The notes under the pieces are model-generated. The model saw only the letters and a list, made by a program, of their open reading frames with translations, had not been told where the DNA came from and did no database searches. This document shows, piece after piece, positions 55,381-63,419 of a stretch of DNA of 64,000 bases. Source of the DNA: Alphaproteobacteria bacterium (GTDB taxonomy: Bacteria > Pseudomonadota > Alphaproteobacteria > UBA7887); NCBI GenBank assembly GCA_030739735.1, contig JASLYQ010000013.1, forward strand, positions 1 through 64,000, in the 5' to 3' direction. Both the position numbers and the translations under genes were made by a program. Every line of letters starts with the position of its first letter. The first letter of the stretch is position 1.

Positions 55381-56917
55381 CGGCCTTGCGTCGTCTTGCC
55401 GTTGCACTGCGCTGCCACCAGGCCTCGCCGGCAGCGATCAGGGCGGCAATGAGCAGAGCAACGATGATTGGTCGCGCGCTCCCCGGCGGCTCGAGCAGCA
55501 GCCAATACCAAGTGGTCAGGGTATGGCGCGAGCCGCGCTCGGCATTGCTGCCGTCCCAAGCGGCAAAGGCTATGGGGATGAAACGCCCCTCTTCGAAACC
55601 AATGTCGGCCTCGACATCAACTGGCGTCAGCGGTCGCGTCATGACCACGCGCCAGGTGCCGTTGGTGTAAGTGCCAGTGGCTTGCAGGCCGGCGGCGGCA
55701 GCCTCACGCGGCACGATGTCGGCGAAGCCTCTGGCATTCATCAGCACAGCGCTTTCGGGCTCCTCGGTCGTGCCGCTGCTCCAGCGCCAGATGTTGACCG
55801 GATTGCTCGCATCGCCCATGCCGAAATACGGTTTCTCTACACCACCCGGTATCGCCACCGGAAACTGCACGGCGACGCTGTCCTCGCCCATGTTGGGGTC
55901 GGCAATAGCCTCGGCATCGGTGTCGCCGGGGATGGACTGGGTGCGGTCGTCCCATTCGAGCAGGATGGCGAGCGTCTCGTCGTCATAGGTGACGCGGGCG
56001 CTGATGGTATCGTTCGACGGCGTGAACAGGCGCTCGTCAGCGATGATCTGCGGCACCAGCAAGAAGGTCGTCGGCGCGATTTCCGCCCAGCGGGCATCGT
56101 CGGGTGCGGCAGGCACGCCGCCGTCGACGCGAACCGCCTTAATGACCGTGTTCTCTGCCCGCGGCACGCGCTCGGTCTCGGCCAGGGAAGTGACGTAATT
56201 GGCGACATGCCAGCGATCATCGATGCTCAGGCGCTTCTTGTTCACAGGATCGTCGAAGGACGGCATCTGGGTGCCCGGAATACCCACGGTCATGCGCGTG
56301 AAGATGTCGCGCGGATCGTTGCTGGCGCGGAAAGTCCAGGGCTTGGTCATGTTACGCGGCCAGGTGCGCTCGCCGCCGTCGTCCTTGAGCTTCTTGACCG
56401 CATCGCCGCGGCCATCATGACCATGGCATTCGGAGCAGCGCTGGGATTCGTGGAACAGGTCGCGGCCCCGCGCGATACTCTCGGCCGAGGTCGCGATCTG
56501 GGTGCCGTAATCGATTTGATCTGTCGGCTCCTCCTCTTCGAGGCCGGCGAAGATCTTGATATAGGCCACGAGATCCCACATCTCAGTCTCGCTCAGCACA
56601 TCGCTCCAGTCCGGCATGGCTGTACCGGGCATACCGTCGCTGATCATGCGATAGAGGTCAGCATCGTTTGGCACGAAGTCGTCGAAACCAGTGGTTTTGA
56701 ACTTGTAGGCACCTTCGCTGAAGTCGCGCGGCGGCGGGTTAAGTCGCTCAGCCGCCGGTCCGGCGCCGTCGCCATCCTCGCCGTGGCAACCGACACAGTG
56801 CTCGAAGTAGATGACCTCTCCGTTGTCGGGGTCACCCTGCTGAGCATGCACCGGCAATACCGCAAGCGACAGGGCCAAGACCCCCGACCAGGCCAAGATC
56901 TTACCGACGTTATTCAT
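55373..56917 (-). CDS. Diheme cytochrome c fused to ethylbenzene-dehydrogenase-type heme domain (copy 1)
   Basis: 514 residues: signal peptide (KILAWSGVLALSLAVLPVHA), heme motifs CVGCHGEDGDGAG and CSECHGHDGRGDA, then an EB_dh-type domain (LAILLEWDDRTQSIPGDTD, SVAVQFPVAI, NPVNIWRWSSG, WRVVMTRPL, IAFAAWDGSNAERGSRHTL) and a C-terminal helix (IIVALLIAALIAAGEAWW). EB_dh domains are heme b-binding gamma subunits of type II DMSO-reductase enzymes (EbdC, SerC, ClrC, Nxr-associated). Here no catalytic alpha/beta partner is nearby. The signal peptide supports ATG 56917; the frame extends to 57103. It overlaps the upstream gene by 8 bp. Confidence 0.85.
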   Translation of the reverse strand: MNNVGKILAWSGVLALSLAVLPVHAQQGDPDNGEVIYFEHCVGCHGEDGDGAGPAAERLNPPPRDFSEGAYKFKTTGFDDFVPNDADLYRMISDGMPGTAMPDWSDVLSETEMWDLVAYIKIFAGLEEEEPTDQIDYGTQIATSAESIARGRDLFHESQRCSECHGHDGRGDAVKKLKDDGGERTWPRNMTKPWTFRASNDPRDIFTRMTVGIPGTQMPSFDDPVNKKRLSIDDRWHVANYVTSLAETERVPRAENTVIKAVRVDGGVPAAPDDARWAEIAPTTFLLVPQIIADERLFTPSNDTISARVTYDDETLAILLEWDDRTQSIPGDTDAEAIADPNMGEDSVAVQFPVAIPGGVEKPYFGMGDASNPVNIWRWSSGTTEEPESAVLMNARGFADIVPREAAAAGLQATGTYTNGTWRVVMTRPLTPVDVEADIGFEEGRFIPIAFAAWDGSNAERGSRHTLTTWYWLLLEPPGSARPIIVALLIAALIAAGEAWWQRSATARRRKADV

Positions 56918-57677
56918 GATCCCAAGACCGCGGCACGTGGCCGGTGTAGTCGTAGAGGAAAAGGATGACCTTCCAGATCTCATCCTCGCTGAGGAAGTCC
57001 TGCCAGACCGGCATCGACGACAGCCACGGGGTCGCCTCCTTTGGCAGGCCCGGTCCACCCGTGGCGATGCGCCAGAAGAGAAAGGATTCCTGTAGCTGGG
57101 CAATGGTGCCTATGTCTTGAAAATTGAGCGGCACGGGATTGAGTCCGGCTGCATAGGGGCCATTGCCGTCTAGTTTGTCGCCATGGCAATACTGGCAATT
57201 TCGGATGTAGACTTCGGCGCCTTCGGCGACGGCCTCGGCAAAGGCCTCGGGATCCTCGCTCTCAAGGACGCGGTAGGGGTTCTCCAGGGTAAGCAGGTCA
57301 TAGCGCTTACCGAACAGCGTCGCCGCGGCCGGCGGCGCCGGATGGATAGAGCGCAACTCCAACGGTGCCTCTAAACTCGGCAGCATGCGCATGAACGCGA
57401 ACAGGCCGGCGGCCAGGGGCAGCAACACGAAGACAACATTGCGCGCCAGCTTGCGGCTTGGATCGTCGACCAGCAACTTGATCGGCGCCACCAGCGCCGC
57501 CGTGCTCTCGTCACTGAAGGTGAAGACCATGAAAACGCCGGCGAAGACGAAGAACATGTACATGTTCAGCAAGCTCGCCGGAATCGGCTGACCGAGAATG
57601 ACGTCGAAGACAACGATGAAGCCGAGGTAGACCCCAATCAGGACCAACGCCGCCTGTAAGAGCCGGGGGACTCTCAT
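56910..57677 (-). CDS. Membrane-bound mono-heme cytochrome c (copy 1)
   Basis: 255 residues: three N-terminal helices (LLQAALVLIGVYLGFIVVF, LLNMYMFFVFAGVFMVFTF, NVVFVLLPLAAGLFAFM) and a periplasmic domain with one heme site (NCQYCHGDKLDGNGPYAAG). The C-terminal GGPGLPKEATPWLSSMPVWQ holds a likely distal methionine. The soluble domain is closely similar to the gene at the right edge of the window (GGPGLPTEATPWDSAMPQWK). It overlaps both neighbours (8 bp and 4 bp). Confidence 0.85.
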   Translation of the reverse strand: MRVPRLLQAALVLIGVYLGFIVVFDVILGQPIPASLLNMYMFFVFAGVFMVFTFSDESTAALVAPIKLLVDDPSRKLARNVVFVLLPLAAGLFAFMRMLPSLEAPLELRSIHPAPPAAATLFGKRYDLLTLENPYRVLESEDPEAFAEAVAEGAEVYIRNCQYCHGDKLDGNGPYAAGLNPVPLNFQDIGTIAQLQESFLFWRIATGGPGLPKEATPWLSSMPVWQDFLSEDEIWKVILFLYDYTGHVPRSWDHE

Positions 57678-58507
57678 TTTAGGCTCACGAGATAGCTGAC
57701 CAACATCTCGAGCTCCTGCGCGTACATCTGTTCGCCGTAGTCGACCGGCATCATGTCGGCCTCGAAGCCCTCGGCAATGTCGGCGTTGGGATCGAGGATG
57801 GCACGGCGGATATAGTCGCTCTCGCGCGAGGCACCGATCGTGTTCAACTCGGGGCCGAGTTCGCCTTCCTCCTCGCCCACCTTGTGGCAGGCGCCACAGG
57901 CGAATTCGAGAATCGCATCCTCAGGCGTGGTCAACGGCGCGCGCGGCTCGGCCTCCGCCGCACCCTCGTCTTCGTCCCCGCTTGCCGCCTCGTCGGCCAT
58001 GTCATTGGGAATGATCACCGTAACCTCGAGCCCGCCGAGGTCCTGCAGGAAAGCGGTGACCGCCGCGATCTCCGCCTCGGACAGGTCTATGGCACCGCCC
58101 AGCACGCTCGGCATGGGGCTTTCCGTGTCGTTGCTGCCAGTCTTGCCGAAGCCGGCGACGACGAAAGCCGAGGGCTCGAGCATAGATTCGCGCAAGTAGC
58201 TTTCACTATCATCTGCGGTGCCTTCGTAACGCAAGTCGGCGAGCCGCTCCTCAGCCACCACGGCCGCCTCTTCGAGTAGCGGCGCCCGACCGCCAACGGC
58301 GTTGTGGCAGAGCGTGCAGGTGCCCTTACCCTCATAGATGCGCCCACCCAGCGCGATAAACTGCTCGGGCGTGATTGCCGACAGGTCGACCACCTCTGCC
58401 TTAGGCGGCGGTGCCGGCTCGATGCGCGGGATGCCAAAATTGGAGAAGCTGGCGAAGACGCCGACGATGACCAGGGCGAAAGCCACCACCTTGAGGACAT
58501 TGCTCAT
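57674..58507 (-). CDS. Membrane-anchored diheme cytochrome c
   Basis: 277 residues from MSNVLKVVAFALVIVGVFAS (58507), an N-terminal anchor. Two heme sites: GTCTLCHNAVGGRAP and FACGACHKVGEEEGELGPEL. Possible distal methionines are in SPMPSVLGG and ADMMPVDYG. The linker between the domains is acidic (DEAASGDEDEGAAEAE). The start overlaps the bd-like oxidase stop by 4 bp, so the two are probably made together; it is a natural electron-delivery subunit for that oxidase. Confidence 0.85.
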   Translation of the reverse strand: MSNVLKVVAFALVIVGVFASFSNFGIPRIEPAPPPKAEVVDLSAITPEQFIALGGRIYEGKGTCTLCHNAVGGRAPLLEEAAVVAEERLADLRYEGTADDSESYLRESMLEPSAFVVAGFGKTGSNDTESPMPSVLGGAIDLSEAEIAAVTAFLQDLGGLEVTVIIPNDMADEAASGDEDEGAAEAEPRAPLTTPEDAILEFACGACHKVGEEEGELGPELNTIGASRESDYIRRAILDPNADIAEGFEADMMPVDYGEQMYAQELEMLVSYLVSLK

Positions 58508-60303
58508 GCTTCGTCCTCTTGCCAATAGCCCGTCGCGGCCGTCTTGCGGCTGCTGATCTGGCTTAGCCAGAAGACGAATATGACCATGACCATGAACAGC
58601 ACGACGCCGATCGAGACAACGTTGGCAGCGGCGCCGAGGGTGAGCGTGTAGGCATCAACCGAGTTGTCGCGCACCAGGTTAGTCACGTGCCAGTGCTGGC
58701 GGATGCCGGAGCGGATATAGCCCATTAGTCCCATCAGCCAGGTAAAGGCGACGGCCAACAGGAACAGCGCATATTGCGAGCGCTCCGAGACGCGGCCCCA
58801 GTGCAGAGGTGCCACCTCGCGCGAACGGCGATACATGACCACATCGAGAGACGTGCTGACGACGATCACGATCAGTGTTGTCAGGACCTGCGGGACCGAG
58901 GCCGCGACCTTGTAGACGGTGTTGGTGAAATAGCCGTGATAGATACCAAGGAAAAGAATGTTGAGGATCGCGGCCAGATATAATGCCACCTGCACCGCAT
59001 TGCCTGCCGCCACCCAGGAAACTGTGGGAACCTTGTTGGCGCGGCGGTAGAGCTGGAAGCTGAGCGCGGTGAAGATGATCATGATGTTCACCGCCGTGTT
59101 CTTGGCGGGCATGATCCCGAGGGGACCGAGAATCCCGTGATAGGGCCCGCCGAGCGCACGCAGCTCGGCATTGGTCAGCACCAGCGTGTGCGGCGTGAAC
59201 CAGACCAGAAAAGCGCCAACCAGCACGATGGCGATATATTTTATGTAACGGTAGTAGCGCACACTGCCGTCGCTGCGCCCCATGCCGCACCAGAGATAAT
59301 AATTAGCCGACAGGAAGAGCGAGCCGATCAGCACCGCCTGGATAATGAACAGCCAAGCGAAAACGCCACCCATCAGGGTGATGCCCATCTGCTGACTGTA
59401 GGCATAGATTTCGGCGGTCAGATAGTAGCCGGCAAAGGGCAGCGGCAGCAACGCCGAGATGGCGATGAAGTTAGCGTTATAGCCCATCCAGTCGTAATGG
59501 GCACGCTCGCCAGAATTGCGCGCGTTGAGGAACTTGAAGGCGGCATAGGCGCCGACAATGGAGCCGCCAAAAGCGACATTGGCGACTACCCGGTGCAGAT
59601 TTATGGGGTTCCACAGGTGATTGTGCATGGCACCCCAGACGTCGCCCGTATAGACGCCGCCGGCATCGATTCCGGCCGGGCTCATCATGAAAGTGAGCCA
59701 TGCATTGGCGAGCAGCATCAATACCGTGCCAACAGCATTGAGCAGCAATCCCAGCGTAAGATGCGTCCATTTACGGAAGCCGCCCTGCAGCCAATGCCAG
59801 CCGTAATAGTATATGTAGAGTACCGCGCTCTCGGCGAAGAACAAGAGCGCGTAGTAAAACATCGTGTCCTTGAACACGCCCGACAGATAGAAGAACAGGC
59901 CGGGGTAGAAGACGACCAGGCTGAACACGAGGAAGCCGCCGAGGATTGCAGTCAGGGAATAGGCGGTGATGCTGACCTTGATGAACTCGTAGGCCATGTC
60001 GTCGTAGCGCTTGTCGCGCTTGGCCATACCGACGGCCTCGATGATCAGCACGAAGATAGGCACCGCCAGCACAAAGGCGGCAAACCAGAGGTGCAGCTGG
60101 GCCGCTAGCCAGACCACGATGCGGCTGTTGACGCCAGGGATACGCGGATAATCGGCATCGGTGAGCTCGGGCGGTGTTATCCCGGCAATTGCCGTTGCCT
60201 CTTCCTCCTGGGCGAAGCCCCCGACGGGCTCGAGTACCAGCAGCGCCATAAACAGCACAAAGGCCAGCAATGGCAGCGCACGTATGATCGCCATTCCCCG
60301 CAT
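58504..60303 (-). CDS. Cytochrome bd-like oxidase subunit I (CydA superfamily)
   Basis: 599-residue membrane protein with about 14 hydrophobic segments after a signal-like N-terminus. It aligns with CydA in plan: histidine in AAQLHLWFAAFVLAVPIFVL (E. coli H19 region), FFAESAVLYIYYYGWHW, ANAWLTFMMSPAG, and NPINLHRVVANVAFGGSIVG (H186 region). The C-terminal half has SGIRQHWHVTNLVRDNSVDA. There is no long quinol-binding Q-loop and no cydB next to it. Instead it is surrounded by c-type cytochromes, like the bd-superfamily members of nitrite oxidisers and anammox bacteria. Cytochrome c-linked electron flow is inferred; whether it reduces oxygen is unknown. An ATG at 60294 is an alternative start. 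Confidence 0.82.
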   Translation of the reverse strand: MRGMAIIRALPLLAFVLFMALLVLEPVGGFAQEEEATAIAGITPPELTDADYPRIPGVNSRIVVWLAAQLHLWFAAFVLAVPIFVLIIEAVGMAKRDKRYDDMAYEFIKVSITAYSLTAILGGFLVFSLVVFYPGLFFYLSGVFKDTMFYYALLFFAESAVLYIYYYGWHWLQGGFRKWTHLTLGLLLNAVGTVLMLLANAWLTFMMSPAGIDAGGVYTGDVWGAMHNHLWNPINLHRVVANVAFGGSIVGAYAAFKFLNARNSGERAHYDWMGYNANFIAISALLPLPFAGYYLTAEIYAYSQQMGITLMGGVFAWLFIIQAVLIGSLFLSANYYLWCGMGRSDGSVRYYRYIKYIAIVLVGAFLVWFTPHTLVLTNAELRALGGPYHGILGPLGIMPAKNTAVNIMIIFTALSFQLYRRANKVPTVSWVAAGNAVQVALYLAAILNILFLGIYHGYFTNTVYKVAASVPQVLTTLIVIVVSTSLDVVMYRRSREVAPLHWGRVSERSQYALFLLAVAFTWLMGLMGYIRSGIRQHWHVTNLVRDNSVDAYTLTLGAAANVVSIGVVLFMVMVIFVFWLSQISSRKTAATGYWQEDEA

Positions 60304-60312
60304 GCCGCCGCC

Positions 60313-60474
60313 TCAGTGGCTCAAGAACAGCGACAGCCCTTGCAGGCTCATCACCGCCAGATCAAGCAGCAGAAAGGCGCCAACGAAGACCGCAAAAGCG
60401 ACCGCAAAAGGCGCAAGGTAACGCGCCAACACACCAACTGCCTTCGTCTCGGATACCGCTTCGACGCCACTCAT
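60313..60474 (-). CDS. 53-residue single-helix membrane protein
   Basis: Found by reading the gap upstream of the bd-like gene: MSGVEAVSETKAVGVLARYL then APFAVAFAVFVGAFLLLDLA and VMSLQGLSLFLSH. One transmembrane helix in the middle. Its ATG overlaps the stop of the next small gene (ATGA), and it ends 9 bp before the oxidase start. Small single-helix proteins often belong to bd oxidases (CydX) and other terminal oxidases; that role is inferred from position only. Confidence 0.68.
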   Translation of the reverse strand: MSGVEAVSETKAVGVLARYLAPFAVAFAVFVGAFLLLDLAVMSLQGLSLFLSH

Positions 60475-60569
60475 AGAAACCACCAAAAAAAGACTGCGAG
60501 CGCCACCGCAACCGCCGTGAACAACGCCGGACCGGCCCAGGCCCGCGGCCCGCGAGCATGCTCGCTCAT
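60471..60569 (-). CDS. 32-residue single-helix membrane protein
   Basis: Very short frame: MSEHARGPRAWAGPALFTAV then AVALAVFFWWFL and stop. It has a basic cytoplasmic start and one helix ending in aromatic residues. The stop overlaps the following ATG by 4 bp. The tight coupling and membrane-protein composition support it being real, although it is too short for family assignment. First gene of the uninterrupted overlapping string 60569-50864. Confidence 0.55.
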   Translation of the reverse strand: MSEHARGPRAWAGPALFTAVAVALAVFFWWFL

Positions 60570-60638
60570 GTTCTACCCTCGGCGATTGACCCTCTGCGAA
60601 CGATCCGATACCGTCGGCGCATGAAATTAGGGCTCAAG

Positions 60639-60725
60639 ATGAACGCCGCAGATGTGGTGATAATGATAGGCATGCTCGTCAATGCGATTGTGATTGTCCT
60701 GATACTCTGGTTCTACGTCTTCTGA
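60639..60725 (+). CDS. 28-residue hydrophobic peptide on the opposite strand
   Basis: MNAADVVIMIGMLVNAIVIV then LILWFYVF and stop, one helix. AGGG at 60629-60632 is well spaced for ATG 60639; an ATG at 60621 would give 34 residues. It is the only plus-strand coding candidate in the cytochrome region and lies between two minus-strand blocks. It might be a CydX/CcoQ-like subunit or chance. Confidence 0.4.
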   Translation: MNAADVVIMIGMLVNAIVIVLILWFYVF

Positions 60726-60731
60726 ACGACT

Positions 60732-61088
60732 CTAACCGGGCTTGCCTTCGCAGGCGCAGAGCGTGCGCAGATGCAGGACTAGTGCGTCGATATCCTCCTC
60801 TTTCAAGGTCTGCGACCAGGGCGGCATCATCGGCGATTTTCCGGCCGAGGGCCCGCCATCGAGAATGACGTTCTTGATGTCAGCATTGGACAGCTTGTTC
60901 ATCTCCTCAGCATTGGTGAAATTACGCGGATTGACGGGAAACTCTGGCGATACATTGAGCCCGTCTCCCTTGCCGCCATCGCCATGGCATTGCGAGCAGT
61001 AGAACTTGAAGACCTGCTCCACGTCGGCTGCTTGGGCTGGGCCCGCTACCAGAATCAGCCCTATAAATATCGCTGCGGCTCTCAACAT
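60732..61088 (-). CDS. Mono-heme periplasmic cytochrome c
   Basis: 118 residues with a signal peptide (LRAAAIFIGLILVAGPAQA). One heme site, FYCSQCHGDGGKGDGLN, and a likely distal methionine in SPMMPPWSQTL. Class I-like small cytochrome, as found in many oxidase clusters. Odd feature: the C-terminus carries two extra cysteines, TLCACEGKPG. It lies 13 bp downstream of the diheme cytochrome gene. Confidence 0.87.
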   Translation of the reverse strand: MLRAAAIFIGLILVAGPAQAADVEQVFKFYCSQCHGDGGKGDGLNVSPEFPVNPRNFTNAEEMNKLSNADIKNVILDGGPSAGKSPMMPPWSQTLKEEDIDALVLHLRTLCACEGKPG

Positions 61089-61101
61089 TGCTCCTGCTCC
61101 C

Positions 61102-61761
61102 CTATTCGAAGTGGGCGACATAGGCCGCCACCGCCTTGATCTTCTTCTCGCTGAGCAGTCCGGAGAAGGTGGGCATCGCCTTGAACGGCTTGAACACGTC
61201 CGGATTCATCAGATAGGCGAATATCCAATCGGGGTTTAGGCGGCTGCCGGCACCGATCAGCGACGGGCCACTGAAACCGCCGGTGAACTTCTTCTTGGTG
61301 GGAAACTGGTGACAGCCCGTGCACGGCATCTTCTTGGTGAAGATATTGCGGCCCTTGGCGCCCTTCTTGGGCTTAATCACACCGGCCTCGACCGCGTCGG
61401 AAACCAGCGTCATGAGAAACTCGTTAACCGTGGTAGCATCATCGGCGCCGAGTGCCGGATGGTTGTTCGGATTTGGCTCGTTGGACGCATTGTAGGCCCG
61501 CGGCCGGATCGGCTGGGGATCCTGCAACCAGGCCGCAAGCCATTCGGCCTGGAACTTGCTCCCCGCATACCAGAGCTCGGGCCCGGTCTTCGCCAGCTGG
61601 TCAGCGATGCTGGTCTCGCGCGCCGGACCTTGGGTATAGTGGCAATCGGTGCAGCCATTGTCGCTGAAGGTCTGTGCGCCAACCGCCGGGTCGGCGGCAG
61701 CGGGCGCAGCGGCCAGAACGGCAAGCGCGCCGGCCAACAATGCCAGAGATGTTACTCTCAT
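61102..61761 (-). CDS. Diheme periplasmic cytochrome c
   Basis: 219 residues, signal peptide LALLAGALAVLAAAPAAA. Two heme sites: NGCTDCHYTQGPARETS and MPCTGCHQFPTKKKFTGG. Conserved segments between them (LWYAGSKFQAEWLAAWLQDP) and at the end (WIFAYLMNPDVFKPFKAMPT) include likely distal methionine ligands. The start at 61761 overlaps the upstream EB_dh gene by 4 bp; the frame is open to 61962 but lacks a signal peptide there. Confidence 0.87.
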   Translation of the reverse strand: MRVTSLALLAGALAVLAAAPAAADPAVGAQTFSDNGCTDCHYTQGPARETSIADQLAKTGPELWYAGSKFQAEWLAAWLQDPQPIRPRAYNASNEPNPNNHPALGADDATTVNEFLMTLVSDAVEAGVIKPKKGAKGRNIFTKKMPCTGCHQFPTKKKFTGGFSGPSLIGAGSRLNPDWIFAYLMNPDVFKPFKAMPTFSGLLSEKKIKAVAAYVAHFE

Positions 61762-63419
61762 TTTCCACTCTCCACTGTTTGTGGTTGTGCGGACGTCTCG
61801 CGCTCCACTTTGCGCATTAACCAGTAGCCAAGCGCCCCGGTAATGAGCACTGCGAGCACCGCGAACAGATAGACCGATATCGGAATCGGCGATTCGAGCA
61901 CCACGAAGTACCAGCTCGACAGACTCATGATGAGCCCGTGTTCGCCGTTCGAGCCATCCCAAGCGTTGATCGCCATGGGGATGAACTGGCCGCGCGCGAA
62001 CTGCACGTCGTTCTTGTCATCAGTGAGCAGTGGACGCCGCATCACCACCTGCCAACGGCCCTCGGCCCAACCCGCACTGCCCGTGATCTGCTGCTCGTCC
62101 TCGGCCTGAGGCTTTGGTGCCTGGCCCCAACCTCGCACCAGCGATTCCTCAACCACTCGCTCGCCCTCGCCTGAGCGGTCCGCTAGCCAGGTCCACAGGT
62201 TCACCGGCGTGGAAGCGCCGCCACGCAGGAAATGAGGCTTGGCAGTGCCTTCAGGCGCGCGCACCGGAAATTGCAGCGCCACCGAGTCGCGGAAAGTCTC
62301 GAGTTTTCGCGGAATGGTGTCGATGGCCGGGACGTATGAATTGAAGGCGCCAGGCTGGCTGATCTCGCTGGCGTCGAACTCGGCTTCGACGTCGTGCAGC
62401 CGATCCTCGAAGGGATCGTCCCATTCGAGGAGAAAGGCGATTTCCTTGTCGTTGTTGATGGCGCGGATGCTGACCAACTCGATGCTCGGGTTCTGCCAGC
62501 GCGGCGCCACTATCACCTGGCCGGCCAAGCGCAGATCGATCGCTGACGCGGCCTCCCAGGCCGGATCGTTCGGCGTGCTCGGCACCTCGCCCTCGATGCT
62601 CAGCGCCGCCAGCACCTGGGCGTCCGTGGCCTGGTGTTGCAGCGACTTGATGAAGTTCGCTAGATACCAACGCTCCTCGTCGTTCAGCGCCTTGGCAAAG
62701 GACGGCATGGGCGTGCCGTTAATGCCGGTCGAGAAACGCATGTAGATATCTTCAACCCTGGCACCGCCCTTCAGCTTCCAGGGGAGGGTGACGTTGCGGA
62801 TACGGATCGGGAAGCCCCAGTCGTCCTTGCGGTCGAACGCCTTCTGACCATTGCCGCGCCCCTGCTTGCCGTGGCATTCCCAGCACTTGGCGCGCTCAAA
62901 GATTTCCTGCCCCTTGGCGATGGTTTCCGCGTTGTAGGCCGCCAGGTTGGCCGGCAGCGAGACCAACTTGCCGGTGGCGATCGGGTCGAGTTCGGGATCA
63001 TCAAACTCGAAGGCGAAGGTCTTGATATAGGCGATGACCTGCCAGCGCTCTTCTTCACTGAGCCCGCTCTTGATCAGGCCGCTGTCGAAGGCCTGCATGC
63101 CGGTGCCAGATAGGCCGCGACTGACGGTACGGAAAAGGTCCTCGTCGGTAGGCAGTTCGCCACTTTGCGTGGTGCGAAACTTAAACGTGCCGAGGGTGAA
63201 ATCACGCGGCCGCGGGTCGAGGAACTGCGCGGCGGGACCTTCGCCATCACCCATCAGTCCGTGGCAGAAGCTGCAACGCCGGATGTAGATGGCGCGGCCC
63301 TGCTCGACGAATTCTTCAGTAACCTCTGGCATCGGCGCACTCGGCGTATCGGCCGCCACGGCCGGTAGGGCCGCCAGCAGGGCGACCGCACCGACCGTCA
63401 TGGCTTGCAGCCAAGTCAT
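61758..63419 (-). CDS. Diheme cytochrome c fused to ethylbenzene-dehydrogenase-type heme domain (copy 2)
   Basis: 553 residues with the same layout as the gene at 55373: signal peptide (MTVGAVALLAALPAVAA), heme sites RRCSFCHGLMGDGEGPAA and AKCWECHGKQGRGNG, EB_dh-like domain (IAFLLEWDDPFEDRLHDVEA, SVALQFPVRAPEG, TPVNLWTWLADRSG, MAINAWDGSNGEHGLIMSL), and a C-terminal helix (SVYLFAVLAVLITGALGYWL). The start at ATG 63419 overlaps the upstream stop by one base. The longer frame to 63584 lacks a signal sequence. It is paralogous to copy 1, so the cluster carries two related cytochrome modules. Confidence 0.87.
   Translation of the reverse strand: MTWLQAMTVGAVALLAALPAVAADTPSAPMPEVTEEFVEQGRAIYIRRCSFCHGLMGDGEGPAAQFLDPRPRDFTLGTFKFRTTQSGELPTDEDLFRTVSRGLSGTGMQAFDSGLIKSGLSEEERWQVIAYIKTFAFEFDDPELDPIATGKLVSLPANLAAYNAETIAKGQEIFERAKCWECHGKQGRGNGQKAFDRKDDWGFPIRIRNVTLPWKLKGGARVEDIYMRFSTGINGTPMPSFAKALNDEERWYLANFIKSLQHQATDAQVLAALSIEGEVPSTPNDPAWEAASAIDLRLAGQVIVAPRWQNPSIELVSIRAINNDKEIAFLLEWDDPFEDRLHDVEAEFDASEISQPGAFNSYVPAIDTIPRKLETFRDSVALQFPVRAPEGTAKPHFLRGGASTPVNLWTWLADRSGEGERVVEESLVRGWGQAPKPQAEDEQQITGSAGWAEGRWQVVMRRPLLTDDKNDVQFARGQFIPMAINAWDGSNGEHGLIMSLSSWYFVVLESPIPISVYLFAVLAVLITGALGYWLMRKVERETSAQPQTVESGK

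Noticed and set aside
58504-60303. Canonical quinol-oxidising CydA
   Set aside because: No Q-loop and no cydB next to it; surrounded by c-type cytochromes instead.
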